Of a stretch of DNA of 50,151 nucleotides, positions 16,910 to 25,032 are shown in pieces. The position numbers and the translations under genes are program-made. The DNA comes from Halomonas sp. 54_146 (GTDB lineage: Bacteria; Pseudomonadota; Gammaproteobacteria; Pseudomonadales; Halomonadaceae): contig NZ_LGEN01000024.1 of the NCBI RefSeq assembly GCF_001507855.1, positions 1-50,151 on the forward strand, read 5' to 3'. Numbering within the stretch: the stretch's first letter is position 1; every line of letters starts with the position of its first letter. The notes under the pieces are model-generated. The model made no database searches. It was not told the origin of the DNA and saw only the letters and a list, made by a program, of their open reading frames with translations.

Positions 16910-17713
16910 TTATTGCGCGCTGACAAAGACATCAACGGCCTGCTGGAAGGCTTCTGGTTGGTCGGCATGCAGCCAGTGGCCAGCGTTCTTGAGAGTGACC
17001 ACGCGCGCACGCGGCATCACTTCCCGTAAGGCGGGCAGCATGTCATCCGCCACATAGTGCGATTCACTACCCCTTAGCACCAGCGCTGGGCCCTCATAGG
17101 GCTGTTCGCCATCCGGCACGCCGATGATGTCGTTATAGCCACGTTTTATCTGATCCAGTCCTATACGCAGCGCCATTACGTTATCGTCGTTGCGCACTAG
17201 GTTGGTAGCTAAGAATAGCCGCGTGGGGCGTGAATCTACATGCTGGGCAATCAAATCATCAGCTTCACGGCGGTTTTTGGGCTGCCCTTCCCGCACGTTG
17301 TCCAGCGCGGCAAAAACGTCATCATGGCCATGCTGGTAAGCCACCGGTGCTATATCAGCAACAATCAAAGAGGCAACCCGCTCAGGCGCCAGGCACGCCA
17401 AACTTATCGCGACTTTGCCGCCCATGGAGTGGCCCAGCACATGGGCGCGCTGAATCGATAACTTATCGAGCAACGCTAGAACATCAGCCGCCATCGTTGC
17501 GTATTGCATTCCCTCGGCGTGGGGCGAACGGCCATGGTTACGCAAATCCAGTGCAATCACTCGACGTGAACGCTGCCACACTTTTAGATGGGAACGCCAG
17601 TTATCGGCACTGCCCAGCAAGCCATGAATCACCACCAGTGGGGTTGTGTCCTCTGCAGCATGGTCGGCAGGCATATCGATAAAATGAAGATCAACGGTGG
17701 CAACGTCAGTCAT
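16910..17713 (-). CDS. YbfF-type alpha/beta hydrolase (esterase)
   Basis: This 267-residue cytoplasmic hydrolase has the oxyanion motif VIHGLLGSADNW, a nucleophile Ser96 in GHSMGG and a C-terminal catalytic His in AGHWLHADQP, closely following E. coli YbfF, an esterase with thioesterase activity on palmitoyl- and malonyl-CoA. The ATG at 17713 has AGGAG six bases upstream; the frame runs further up without a start site of this quality. It lies 37 bases after yhhQ on the same strand and is probably co-transcribed with it, though the functional link is unclear. Confidence 0.85.
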   Translation of the reverse strand: MTDVATVDLHFIDMPADHAAEDTTPLVVIHGLLGSADNWRSHLKVWQRSRRVIALDLRNHGRSPHAEGMQYATMAADVLALLDKLSIQRAHVLGHSMGGKVAISLACLAPERVASLIVADIAPVAYQHGHDDVFAALDNVREGQPKNRREADDLIAQHVDSRPTRLFLATNLVRNDDNVMALRIGLDQIKRGYNDIIGVPDGEQPYEGPALVLRGSESHYVADDMLPALREVMPRARVVTLKNAGHWLHADQPEAFQQAVDVFVSAQ

Positions 17714-17750
17714 GCTAGCTCCTAAGTGGTGTTGGCGGTTAGCTTGGCGA

Positions 17751-18419
17751 TTAGGCAGTGCGCGGTGCGGCATCTATCTGGCCTGTCCAAACCACCAAAC
17801 GGCGTGTTAGCCAAGCAAGTAGCAAACCATACAAGGGCAGGAAGAAGAGTAGGCTAATGGCTAATTTAATCACATAGTCGACAGCCGCAATTTCCACCCA
17901 GTTAGCCGCCATAAAGGCGTCTGTGCTGTTATAAAACGCCGCAGAGAAGAAGGCGAAGGTATCGGCCAGGTTGCCAAGTACCGTCGAGCACACCGGCGCA
18001 ACCCACCACGCCCACTGGCGTAAGCGGTCAAACACCTGCACATCAAGCAGCTGCCCTATGACATAGGCTAAGAAGCTTGCCAGAGCAATACGCGCCACAA
18101 ACACATTCCACTCAGCAAGTGCTTCAACCCCGGCAAAACCGCCACGGGGAAACACTACCGAGACCACGTAAGACACCACCAACGCGGGAAACATAACGCG
18201 AAGTATGATGGTTCGGGCAGGCCCTTTACCAAACAAGCGCACGGTTAAATCGGTCGCTAAGAAAATAAACGGAAAGCTGAACGCTCCCCAGGTAGTATGA
18301 AAACCAAACAGGGTGAAAGGCAGTTGAACAAGATAATTACTGGCGGCAATAATGCCGATATGAAACGCCACCATTACCGCTAGGCAGCGGCGGTGTTGGG
18401 TATTGCTTAGTGCAAACAT
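17751..18419 (-). CDS. yhhQ: Queuosine precursor transporter YhhQ
   Basis: This 222-residue inner-membrane protein has about six helices and the COG1738/DUF165 signatures FIFLATDLTVRLFG and VCSTVLGNLADTFAFF. YhhQ imports 7-cyano-7-deazaguanine and related precursors for queuosine in tRNA. The ATG at 18419 matches the family N-terminus (MFALSNTQHRR) and follows AAAGGA by eight bases. The leader carries a preQ1-I riboswitch candidate whose pseudoknot would bury that very AAAGGA, predicting translation shut-off when preQ1 is plentiful. Downstream is the YbfF-type esterase. Confidence 0.93.
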   Translation of the reverse strand: MFALSNTQHRRCLAVMVAFHIGIIAASNYLVQLPFTLFGFHTTWGAFSFPFIFLATDLTVRLFGKGPARTIILRVMFPALVVSYVVSVVFPRGGFAGVEALAEWNVFVARIALASFLAYVIGQLLDVQVFDRLRQWAWWVAPVCSTVLGNLADTFAFFSAAFYNSTDAFMAANWVEIAAVDYVIKLAISLLFFLPLYGLLLAWLTRRLVVWTGQIDAAPRTA

Positions 18420-18427
18420 GCGGGTAG

Positions 18428-18464
18428 TCCTTTTTTTGGCAATAAGAGGGGTTAGGGAACCCTC
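18428..18464 (-). promoter_or_regulatory. preQ1-I riboswitch candidate in the yhhQ leader
   Basis: Reading the minus strand, a perfect five-pair stem GAGGG (18464-18460)/CCCTC (18450-18446) encloses TTCCCTAAC. A tail follows with seven A residues (18437-18431), and GGA (18430-18428) can pair with TCC in the loop (18458-18456) to close an H-type pseudoknot. The TAACCCC segment is identical to the part of the Thermoanaerobacter preQ1-I riboswitch that holds the ligand-pairing C. The GGA is the yhhQ ribosome-binding site. Motif and gene partner agree; no covariation test was possible. Confidence 0.72.
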
Positions 18465-18508
18465 ATGAACGTTGGCACGCGGCATATAGCACTGCGCGCC
18501 ACTCGGGA

Positions 18509-18523
18509 GCCGTATTATACGGC
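18509..18523 (-). promoter_or_regulatory. Palindrome containing a TATAAT box upstream of yhhQ
   Basis: GCCGTATTATACGGC is a perfect palindrome, and on the minus strand it includes the consensus -10 hexamer TATAAT. A weak -35 match (TTTCAT) lies 16 bases upstream. A transcript starting just after it would carry the riboswitch about 40 bases in. Confidence 0.45.
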
Positions 18524-18540
18524 TTCTGCTAAACAATGAA

Positions 18541-18622
18541 ACCTGGCCAATAAAACCTAGCCATTAAAACCCGAAGAACAAAAGGCAGGAAGGAAAGGTG
18601 GGAATAAAAGGTAGGAATAAAA
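18541..18622. repeat. Degenerate 13-14-bp tandem repeats
   Basis: acctggccaataaa, acctagccattaaa and acccgaagaacaaa follow one another (18541-18582), then ggtgggaataaaa and ggtaggaataaaa (18597-18622). The region is purine-rich and non-coding, upstream of yhhQ and downstream of the PrpE terminator. Confidence 0.6.
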
Positions 18623-18656
18623 AGCAGACAGACACAACAAAAGCATAAAACGAATA

Positions 18657-18685
18657 AAAGCCGCCCTTTTAACGCAGGGCGGCTT
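18657..18685 (-). terminator. Terminator of the acyl-CoA synthetase gene
   Basis: On the minus strand AAGCCGCCCT pairs with AGGGCGGCTT around an eight-base loop and is followed by TTTATT. It lies 17 bases beyond the stop codon. Confidence 0.85.
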
Positions 18686-18701
18686 AACATCAATCGATCG
18701 A

Positions 18702-20642
18702 TCAATCGTCAAGCGGCTTCGCTTTATCAGCAGTACCTACCGAACGCTCACGCATCGCAGCATGCACATCGGCAAGGCTAGTAGGGTCATCAATGGTAGA
18801 AGGAATACCAAACTCTTGGCCGTCTGCAATGTTACGCAAAAGCTTGCGCAAGATCTTACCTGAGCGGGTTTTCGGCAGCCGATCGACTACTAACACCTGC
18901 TTGAAACACGCAATTGGCCCTATATGCTCGCGAACGCGGGCAATCAGTTCCGCTTCCAAGGTTGCTTCATCCCCCGTGTAACCATCTTTGGGAATGACGA
19001 GACCAATAGGCATTTGCCCTTTTAAATCATCATGAATACCAATGACCGCACATTCGGCAACCGCCGGATGCGCGCCAACCACTTCCTCCATCTCACCGGT
19101 AGAAAGGCGATGGCCTGCCACGTTAATCACATCGTCGGTGCGGCCCATGATAAACAGATAACCTTGCTCATCAAAATAGCCACCATCGCCGGTTAAGTAA
19201 TAGCCGGGGAAGGCTGCCATATAGGCAGAATGAAAGCGCTGTGGGTCTCCCCATACGCCCGTTAAACAGCCAGGCGGCATGGGCTGTTTGATCACTACGC
19301 TACCCTGCTCCATTGGCTGGGCCTGCTCGCCTTCACGGTTGAGCACCTGCACGTTAAACCCAGGCACCGGATACGTCGCAGAACCGGCCTTGGTTGGCGT
19401 GGCTTCAATACCGGGCAAGTTCGCTGCAATAGGCCAGCCGGTTTCAGTTTGCCACCAATGGTCAATCACCGGCACGTCTAAAAGGTCGTCCAGCCAGTGG
19501 AACGTGGGTGGGTCGAGCCGCTCACCGGCAACATAAAGGTGCTTAAGGCTGCTGATATCGTAGTTGTTTAGCAGTTCAGCATCGGGGTCTTCTTTTTTAA
19601 TTGCCCTGAATGCCGTGGGTGCCGTGAAGAAGCTCTTCACCTGGTACTCTTCAATCAAGCGCCAGAAGCTACCGGCATCAGGGGTTTTAACTGGCTTCCC
19701 TTCGTAAACCACGGTCGTGCAACCTACCAGCAGGGGGGCGTAAACAATATAAGAGTGGCCAACTACCCAGCCCACATCTGAGGCGGTAAACATCACCTCG
19801 CCTGGCTCCATGTCATAAATTGCCTGCATCGAATAGGCCAAGGCGACCGCATAACCGCCGGTGTCGCGCATCACGCCTTTAGGTTTGCCGGTGGTGCCTG
19901 AGGTATACAGGATATAAAGCGGGTCGGTGCCTTTAACCGGAACGCAATCGGCAAAGGGTGCTGTTGCTACTAGCTGTTCCCAGTCGTGATCATTCGCGCC
20001 TTCGCTCGTGTTTAACTCAGCCTGATGCGCTTCGCGCTGAAATACCACACAGGCATCCGGCTTATGGGCGCTTAACGCAATGGCTTGGTCAACCATCGGT
20101 TTGTAGGGCAATACCTTGCCCAGCTCAATACCACAAGAAGCAGCCACTACCACTTTAGGCTCGGCATCTTCAATACGTGCCGCAAGCTCATGCGGGGCAA
20201 AGCCCCCAAACACCACCGAGTGAATAGCCCCCAGCCGCGCACAGGCATACATGGCGATTAGCGCTTCGGGGATCATCGGCATATAAATCACCACGCGATC
20301 GCCCTTCTCAACGCCTAGCTGCGCCAAGGCACCGGCAAAATAAGCCACTCGATCACGCATTTGGTGATAAGTAATGGTTTGCTTTAATTGTGCCGCAGGA
20401 GAATCCCAGAAAATCGCCGCCTGATCACCCCGGCCTTGCTCAACGTGATAATCCAAGGCGGCGTAGCACAGGTTCATTTCCCCATCGCTAAACCAGCGCG
20501 CATGTTTCTGAGAAGGATGCTGACCATCGTAGCTAAGCACGGTGCTAGGCGGCGTATACCAAGGAATGCGCTTGGCCTGCTCGGCCCAGAACGTTTCGGG
20601 GTGTTCAATCGACTGCTGGAAAACCTGCTGGTAGCGGCTCAT
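18702..20642 (-). CDS. prpE: PrpE-type propionyl/acyl-CoA synthetase
   Basis: This 646-residue AMP-forming ligase has the acetyl-CoA-synthetase N-terminal domain (SRYQQVFQQSIEHPETFW), the P-loop YTSGTTGKPKG, the core ITDHWWQTETGW-like segment (seen as VIDHWWQTETGW) and the C-terminal catalytic lysine motif PKTRSGKILRK. The DVGWVVGHSYIVYAPLL and FTAPTAFRAIKKEDP segments fit PrpE (propionate-CoA ligase) better than Acs. It converts propionate, and likely other short-chain acids, to the CoA ester. The conserved lysine is the usual target of Pat acetylation, and a Pat homologue is encoded at 62-2812. No prpBCD genes are adjacent. A PrpE-like enzyme of other chain-length preference is possible. 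Confidence 0.85.
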   Translation of the reverse strand: MSRYQQVFQQSIEHPETFWAEQAKRIPWYTPPSTVLSYDGQHPSQKHARWFSDGEMNLCYAALDYHVEQGRGDQAAIFWDSPAAQLKQTITYHQMRDRVAYFAGALAQLGVEKGDRVVIYMPMIPEALIAMYACARLGAIHSVVFGGFAPHELAARIEDAEPKVVVAASCGIELGKVLPYKPMVDQAIALSAHKPDACVVFQREAHQAELNTSEGANDHDWEQLVATAPFADCVPVKGTDPLYILYTSGTTGKPKGVMRDTGGYAVALAYSMQAIYDMEPGEVMFTASDVGWVVGHSYIVYAPLLVGCTTVVYEGKPVKTPDAGSFWRLIEEYQVKSFFTAPTAFRAIKKEDPDAELLNNYDISSLKHLYVAGERLDPPTFHWLDDLLDVPVIDHWWQTETGWPIAANLPGIEATPTKAGSATYPVPGFNVQVLNREGEQAQPMEQGSVVIKQPMPPGCLTGVWGDPQRFHSAYMAAFPGYYLTGDGGYFDEQGYLFIMGRTDDVINVAGHRLSTGEMEEVVGAHPAVAECAVIGIHDDLKGQMPIGLVIPKDGYTGDEATLEAELIARVREHIGPIACFKQVLVVDRLPKTRSGKILRKLLRNIADGQEFGIPSTIDDPTSLADVHAAMRERSVGTADKAKPLDD

Positions 20643-20658
20643 GTGGTGCCTACCCTTT

Positions 20659-20719
20659 TAGTTACGAAATGTAGTAGTTAAGAAATCTAGTCGTTAAGAA
20701 ATCTAGCTACAAAATGTAG
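20659..20719. repeat. 16-bp tandem repeat x3.8 upstream of prpE
   Basis: The units tagttacgaaatgtag, tagttaagaaatctag and tcgttaagaaatctag are followed by a partial ctacaaaatgtag. They would lie in the prpE leader or promoter. Confidence 0.75.
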
Positions 20720-20944
20720 TGCTGCGGAACGTTAAAATAGCGACATATTGAAGTGGCGAGCTTGTTGCATTGATGAAAGCCACAGAATTGTTGACACTTT
20801 ATAAAGTAATCCCCCACATCACCCTCATACTATGGGCTAAAATTCGACTAAAGCAGCAAGCACACCTACCACATTGTCGACAAAAATGTAGTCCAGCTAC
20901 CATTGATTAACCGTTAAACAATATCTTGGACAAAACTCTCTAAA

Positions 20945-20958
20945 TTACTGATCATTAA
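20945..20958 (+). promoter_or_regulatory. Imperfect palindrome upstream of the ArsR-type gene
   Basis: TTACTGATCATTAA is symmetric except for one base pair and lies about 95 bases before the regulator start. ArsR-family proteins often bind AT-rich dyads near their own promoters, so this is a candidate operator; support is positional only. Confidence 0.3.
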
Positions 20959-21051
20959 ACAAGGTAATCCTCGCGACGCGACGATGCTACGACAACTTAT
21001 AACAATGCTTACCAATACGCTGGAGTAAACAGTGTAGGCAAGGAGATCACT

Positions 21052-21372
21052 ATGTCTGCTTCTACAAGCGCCGCTACACGCCTGCTTGAACATAACGGTA
21101 AGGCTATTGAGGCGGGCACCAACCTGCTCAAAGCACTGGCAAACGAGAAACGTCTGCAAATACTCTGTCTTCTTGCTGAGAAAGAGCTGTCAGTCACGCA
21201 GATTAATCAGCAGCTTGAGTTGAGTCAGTCGGCTCTTTCCCAACATTTGGCGATTTTAAGGCGGGATGAGCTGGTGAATACCAGAAGAGAATCACAAACG
21301 ATTTACTATTCATTGAGCAGCGAAAGCGCCAAGGCCATTATTGACACCTTGGCGCAGCACTATGCTGAATGA
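21052..21372 (+). CDS. ArsR/SmtB-family regulator, HlyU-like
   Basis: This 106-residue winged-helix repressor has the segment KALANEKRLQILCLLAEKEL and a recognition region LELSQSALSQHLAILRRDELV, very close to Vibrio HlyU and the persulfide-sensing BigR/SqrR group. HlyU-type sensing uses two cysteines; here Cys39 (ILC) is present, but the C-terminus reads LAQHYAE where HlyU ends in a Cys-containing LYC-type tail. The second thiol is therefore missing. AAGGAGAT precedes the ATG. It faces away from the PrpE-like gene. Its signal and target are unknown. Confidence 0.88.
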   Translation: MSASTSAATRLLEHNGKAIEAGTNLLKALANEKRLQILCLLAEKELSVTQINQQLELSQSALSQHLAILRRDELVNTRRESQTIYYSLSSESAKAIIDTLAQHYAE

Positions 21373-21386
21373 CTATTGCTTGATAG

Positions 21387-21428
21387 CTAGTTCATAACGA
21401 CTAGTTCATAACGACTAGTTCATAACAG
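21387..21428. repeat. 14-bp tandem repeat x3
   Basis: ctagttcataacga occurs twice exactly, then as ctagttcataacag, with a further ctag half-copy. It begins 15 bases after the arsR-like stop codon and separates it from the convergent sohB gene. Confidence 0.8.
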
Positions 21429-21450
21429 CTAGCTCAGGCAGCAGTAAGCC

Positions 21451-22494
21451 TTAACGCCTTTGCCAACCGGCAGCGTCAATAAGCCCGAATGCCTTGAGGG
21501 CTGCTTTTTCGATGCCTGCAGAAACGGCTAAGCCAAGCTTTCGGCTCACTGTTTTGCGGGGTTCTAACTTAACGGTATACACGCGCGCTTGTGCCATTCG
21601 TTCAACTAAATAGGCCTCGCTAGTGCCCACGCTATCGACAAGCAGCTGGGGCAGCGCTTCACTGCCGTACCAGATTTCACCGGTAGCAAGGGTCTCGATA
21701 TCCATGGCTGGACGCCGCTCAGCAACATAGCTTTTGAACAGGCGATGAGTATTTTCGAGATCTTCTAAAAACTTAGCTTTGCCTTCTTCGGTATTTTCGC
21801 CGAGCACGGTCAAGGTGCGCTTATACTTCCCGGCCGTCAGCAGTTCGACATCAATATCGTGGCGTTTCAGCAGCCGATGGATATTGGGGACTTGCGCTAC
21901 CACGCCAATGGAACCAATCACGGCAAAGGGCGCAGCCTTAATGTGTTGGGCCGTACAGGCCATCAGGTAGCCACCGCTTGCCGCCACTTTATCGATACAC
22001 ACGGTGGTGGTTAACCCTGCAGTACGCAGCCGATCTAACTGTGCCGCCGCCAAGCCGTAAGCATGCACCAGCCCACCGGCGGATTCCAAACGAATGACCA
22101 CCTCATCGTTTTGAGTGGCGACCTCAATAATAGCCGAGACCTCTTGCGCAAAGTGCTCGGCTTGCGACGCTTTTAAATCACCGTGAAAATCCAGCACCCA
22201 CACCCGCGGTTCTTGAGCGGCCTCTTGCTCACTCTTTTTGGCTTTCTGGCGTTTTTTATCTTCATGGCGAAAGGTTTTGAGCAGTTTTTTGCGTGCCGCG
22301 GGAAGCGTCGCGGCCATGCGCAAACGGCGTACCCGATGACGACGCTGCTCATTAAGTGGCTCAATATGCAGCTTTAGGTCATTGTCTTGATCTTGCTTAG
22401 CGCGCGCCACCAGCACAAAGCCAAATCCGAGTAGCGCCATGACAATCGTTGTTTGCACCAGAAAGGTGATGATGTCAGCTATCCATTCACTCAT
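21451..22494 (-). CDS. sohB: SohB-type S49 peptidase
   Basis: This 347-residue inner-membrane protease has one N-terminal helix (about 8-30), a basic coiled linker (50-95) and an S49 (SppA-like) catalytic domain. The serine is Ser173 in DKVAASGGYLMA, and the general-base lysine is in AGKYKRTLTV (about 225). SohB is a periplasm-facing relative of signal peptide peptidase A. Length equals E. coli SohB within two residues. Two ATGs lie close together; the one at 22494 has GGAGA six bases upstream, while the other is only one base from it. Confidence 0.92.
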   Translation of the reverse strand: MSEWIADIITFLVQTTIVMALLGFGFVLVARAKQDQDNDLKLHIEPLNEQRRHRVRRLRMAATLPAARKKLLKTFRHEDKKRQKAKKSEQEAAQEPRVWVLDFHGDLKASQAEHFAQEVSAIIEVATQNDEVVIRLESAGGLVHAYGLAAAQLDRLRTAGLTTTVCIDKVAASGGYLMACTAQHIKAAPFAVIGSIGVVAQVPNIHRLLKRHDIDVELLTAGKYKRTLTVLGENTEEGKAKFLEDLENTHRLFKSYVAERRPAMDIETLATGEIWYGSEALPQLLVDSVGTSEAYLVERMAQARVYTVKLEPRKTVSRKLGLAVSAGIEKAALKAFGLIDAAGWQRR

Positions 22495-22586
22495 TAACAT
22501 TCTCCATCAGGGTATTAACTCCTCTGCTATTGGCGGTGTAAGTATTGATATAAGTCTTTGCGTTCGCAGTGCGACACTGGCACTGC

Positions 22587-22615
22587 TTGATTGAAACGCC
22601 TGTATGAAATAATCT
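22587..22615 (+). promoter_or_regulatory. Sigma-70 promoter candidate for the SCP2-domain gene
   Basis: TTGATT (22587-22592) and TAATCT (22610-22615) are separated by 17 bases and point to the SCP2-domain gene, giving a leader of about 70 bases. Confidence 0.45.
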
Positions 22616-22694
22616 GACTTCTTCATACCGTCATTTCATTAGGCTGCTATCATCAGCCTTTACCAAATTTATTCACTTAATTGAGAGATATGTG

Positions 22695-23006
22695 ATGTCA
22701 AATACTACCCTTGAGAAGCTGCAGGCGCGCTTCAATTCTGAAGCAGCCGAGGGCATGGATGAAGTTTTTCAGTTTCATTTTTCAGATGCAGGCAGCCACT
22801 ATTTACATATTCAAGATGGCACGTTAGACGTACAAGAAGGTGAGCACGATGACCCTTCCGTTAGCTTAAGCCTAACGACCGAGACGCTGAAAGGCATCAT
22901 GAGTGGCGATATTAACGGCATGACGGCGTTCATGACTGGCAAGCTGAAAGCCACCGGCAATGTCATGTTGGCCACTAAGCTCGCCAGCCTGTTTTCAAGC
23001 GACTAG
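22695..23006 (+). CDS. SCP2 sterol-binding-domain protein
   Basis: This 103-residue single-domain protein has the SCP2 pattern: N-terminal LQARFNSEAA, a central DGTLDVQEGEHDDPSVSLSLT and a C-terminal LKGIMSGDINGMTAFMTGKLKATGNVMLATKLASLF, forming a hydrophobic lipid pocket. Bacterial members bind lipids or quinone intermediates (UbiJ, UbiT) but many stand-alone ones are of unknown function. GAGAG lies seven bases before the ATG at 22695. It is a monocistronic gene between sohB and nudC. Confidence 0.88.
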   Translation: MSNTTLEKLQARFNSEAAEGMDEVFQFHFSDAGSHYLHIQDGTLDVQEGEHDDPSVSLSLTTETLKGIMSGDINGMTAFMTGKLKATGNVMLATKLASLFSSD

Positions 23007-23052
23007 TTTTAACTTATAGCCTTCGATTAAGCATGCAGGCACGCGGCGCCCT

Positions 23053-23832
23053 TCAGCGCCAGCGTGCCAAATGCGTTTCAATCAGCTCCCGCGAGATCGA
23101 GTATGGCGGCGGCAGCGACGGCAGTTGGCGGGGTGAAAACCATGCCGCGTCACTAATTTCGACACCGTCAATCCGTATGCGACGCGTCGTGGCCTCGGCG
23201 AAATATCCAAACATCAGCGAATGCGGAAATGGCCACGCCTGACTTTGGTAATAACGCAGCTGGTCAATATGCACGCCCACTTCTTCAAACACCTCACGAT
23301 GCACCGCTTCTTCCGCGGATTCGCCTGGCTCAATAAAACCTGCCAACGTGGAATAGCGGCCGGGCGGAAAGCGTGGGCTGCGGGCAAGTAACATCGCCTC
23401 GCCGCTGGTGACCAGAGTAATAATACACGGTGAAATACGCGGATAGTTGCGGTGCCCGCAGGCATCGCAGTGCATGGCAAATTCCGCCGTAAGCTTGGTG
23501 GCAGGCGCACCACAGCGGCTACAGAAACGATGATTTTCTAACCAAGCCCCCACCTGTAACGCGGTTGATAACAGGCTAAACCACGCCGTGGAAAGCTCGC
23601 TCAGCCACTGGCGACCATCTATCCAGCCGGCCTCAGCCTGCGGTTCTAACAATAACGCGACCGGCTCATCATTCCAGTAGCACAGCGGTTGCATCTGCTC
23701 TGTCCAGGGCTGATAAGGCTGTAGCGGAGTTAATGCTTCGCTGCCATTTAATGGCGCGGGCGCTAACAGGCTCCGCGACAGCCGTATAACCCGCCCTTCG
23801 CGTTCATTGTGGGGGATTTCTCGTCTAAGCAT
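23053..23832 (-). CDS. nudC: NAD+ diphosphatase / NAD-cap decapping hydrolase NudC
   Basis: This 259-residue Nudix enzyme splits NAD(H) and removes NAD caps from RNA. It has a zinc ribbon (Cys104, Cys107, Cys122, Cys125), a Nudix box from Gly165 (GFIEPGESAEEAVHREVFEE) and the NudC signature after it, here SQAWPFPHSLM, in which Ala replaces the usual first proline of SQPWPFP. The ATG at 23832 overlaps the dnaQ stop codon (ATGCTTAG), so it is probably translated by coupling to dnaQ; no good independent ribosome-binding site is seen. Confidence 0.93.
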   Translation of the reverse strand: MLRREIPHNEREGRVIRLSRSLLAPAPLNGSEALTPLQPYQPWTEQMQPLCYWNDEPVALLLEPQAEAGWIDGRQWLSELSTAWFSLLSTALQVGAWLENHRFCSRCGAPATKLTAEFAMHCDACGHRNYPRISPCIITLVTSGEAMLLARSPRFPPGRYSTLAGFIEPGESAEEAVHREVFEEVGVHIDQLRYYQSQAWPFPHSLMFGYFAEATTRRIRIDGVEISDAAWFSPRQLPSLPPPYSISRELIETHLARWR

Positions 23833-24562
23833 TGCCGGACACACCCTCAAACCAATGAAGCTTGTGCGCTTCGCACTTGGCCTTATGTGCTGCTTTCTCA
23901 TCAGCGGTGGGGCGTACCACTCGCAGCTGGCCTGGGGTTAGCACAAGGCGCTGAATCGATAGACCCTCACTGGAGGTATCCTCCTGCTCTTGCTCAGCGG
24001 CGGAGGCAGCATCTAACGTCAGCGCCGTTTGGCCGCCGGTCATCGCCAAGTAGACCTCGGCGAGAATCTCGGCATCCAGCAAGGCACCGTGCAAAACGCG
24101 GTGGCCGTTATCAATATCGTAGCGTTTGCACAGCGCATCAAGGTTATTGCGCTGGCCTGGGTGCACTGCCCGCGCCATAGTCAATGTATCTAGAATCCGG
24201 CAATGCTCGCGAACAGGCCCAAGCGGCGATGCAGGGCGGCGTTGATTAAGCATCCCTAGTTCGTGATCAATAAAGCCCACATCGAAGGGGGCGTTATGGA
24301 TCACCAGCTCAGCGCCTTCAATAAATGCCCAAAACGCATCGGCTATTTCCGCGAACACCGGCTCATTGGCGATTTTAGCGTTATCAATACCGTGAACGGC
24401 GACCACTTCCGCGTCGATATGGCGCTCAGGGTTAATGTACTGGTGGTACGTTCGCCCAGTGAAGCGGCGGTTGACCATCTCAACAGCACCAATTTCTACC
24501 AAGCGATGGCCATCTTTAGGGTCGATGCCCGTGGTCTCAGTATCTAAGATTACTTGGCGCAT
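23825..24562 (-). CDS. dnaQ: DNA polymerase III epsilon subunit (proofreading exonuclease)
   Basis: This 245-residue protein has the DEDDh exonuclease fold starting [12 protein letters not shown] (Asp7, Glu9), with the later motif IHNAPFDVGFIDHEL and a final His/Asp motif HGALLDAEILAEVY, plus a C-terminal tail that in E. coli binds the alpha subunit. It proofreads within the replicative polymerase core. Its ATG overlaps the rnhA stop codon (TGATG) and it overlaps nudC at its 3' end, forming a coupled chain. In E. coli rnhA and dnaQ are divergent neighbours; here they are co-directional. Confidence 0.95.
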   Translation of the reverse strand: MRQVILDTETTGIDPKDGHRLVEIGAVEMVNRRFTGRTYHQYINPERHIDAEVVAVHGIDNAKIANEPVFAEIADAFWAFIEGAELVIHNAPFDVGFIDHELGMLNQRRPASPLGPVREHCRILDTLTMARAVHPGQRNNLDALCKRYDIDNGHRVLHGALLDAEILAEVYLAMTGGQTALTLDAASAAEQEQEDTSSEGLSIQRLVLTPGQLRVVRPTADEKAAHKAKCEAHKLHWFEGVSGNA

Positions 24563-25032
24563 CACGCTCTCCTCTTTTGGTGCTCATCAATGGCGTCATT
24601 CGCCAGTGAATCGGCGCGCTCATTGCCTGGGTGGCCGCTATGCCCTTTTACCCAATGCCATTCGACCTTATGGCGCTGGGTCTCTTCGTGTAGCGTTTTC
24701 CACAGCTCGGCATTTTTGACCGGTTGCTTGGCAGCGGTTTTCCAGCCGCGCTTTATCCAGTTATGAATCCACTGGGTGATTCCCTGGCGAACGTATTGCG
24801 AGTCGGTCCATAAGGCCACTTCGCAGGGTGTATTGAGTGTACGTAGCGCCATAATCGCCGCCATCAACTCCATACGATTGTTGGTGGTGTCTGCTTCATA
24901 GCCGTTCAGGGTCTTTTCGTGTTCGCCACTTGCCAGCACAACCCCCCACCCCCCAGGGCCTGGATTACCTCGGCAAGCCCCATCGGTGTACACCGTCACG
25001 TGGGGTAATTGCTCGGCAGCCTTATTACTCAC
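24562..25032 (-). CDS. rnhA: Ribonuclease HI
   Basis: This 156-residue enzyme cuts RNA in RNA:DNA hybrids. The four metal-binding carboxylates are Asp17, Glu55, Asp77 and Asp141, with the helper His131 in [13 protein letters not shown], each seven residues later than in E. coli. The start is GTG at 25032, inside the end of the upstream methyltransferase gene (GTGAGTAA overlap), and its stop overlaps dnaQ. Three genes are thus linked by overlaps. Confidence 0.96.
   Translation of the reverse strand: MSNKAAEQLPHVTVYTDGACRGNPGPGGWGVVLASGEHEKTLNGYEADTTNNRMELMAAIMALRTLNTPCEVALWTDSQYVRQGITQWIHNWIKRGWKTAAKQPVKNAELWKTLHEETQRHKVEWHWVKGHSGHPGNERADSLANDAIDEHQKRRA

Larger units (their letters stand above)
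20643..21051. other. 409-base divergent regulatory region
   Basis: This gap between the divergent prpE-like and arsR-like genes holds the 16-bp tandem array (20659-20719), a perfect TTGTCGACAA palindrome (20874-20883) and an imperfect TTACTGATCATTAA palindrome (20945-20958). Promoters must lie here but no clear -35/-10 pair was found. No gene was seen. Confidence 0.6.

Noticed and set aside
20659..20719. CRISPR-like array
   Set aside because: Units are contiguous 16-mers without spacers, and no cas gene is present.
20777..20800. TTGACA near 20791 as a promoter for the ArsR-type gene
   Set aside because: No acceptable -10 hexamer lies 16-18 bases downstream.
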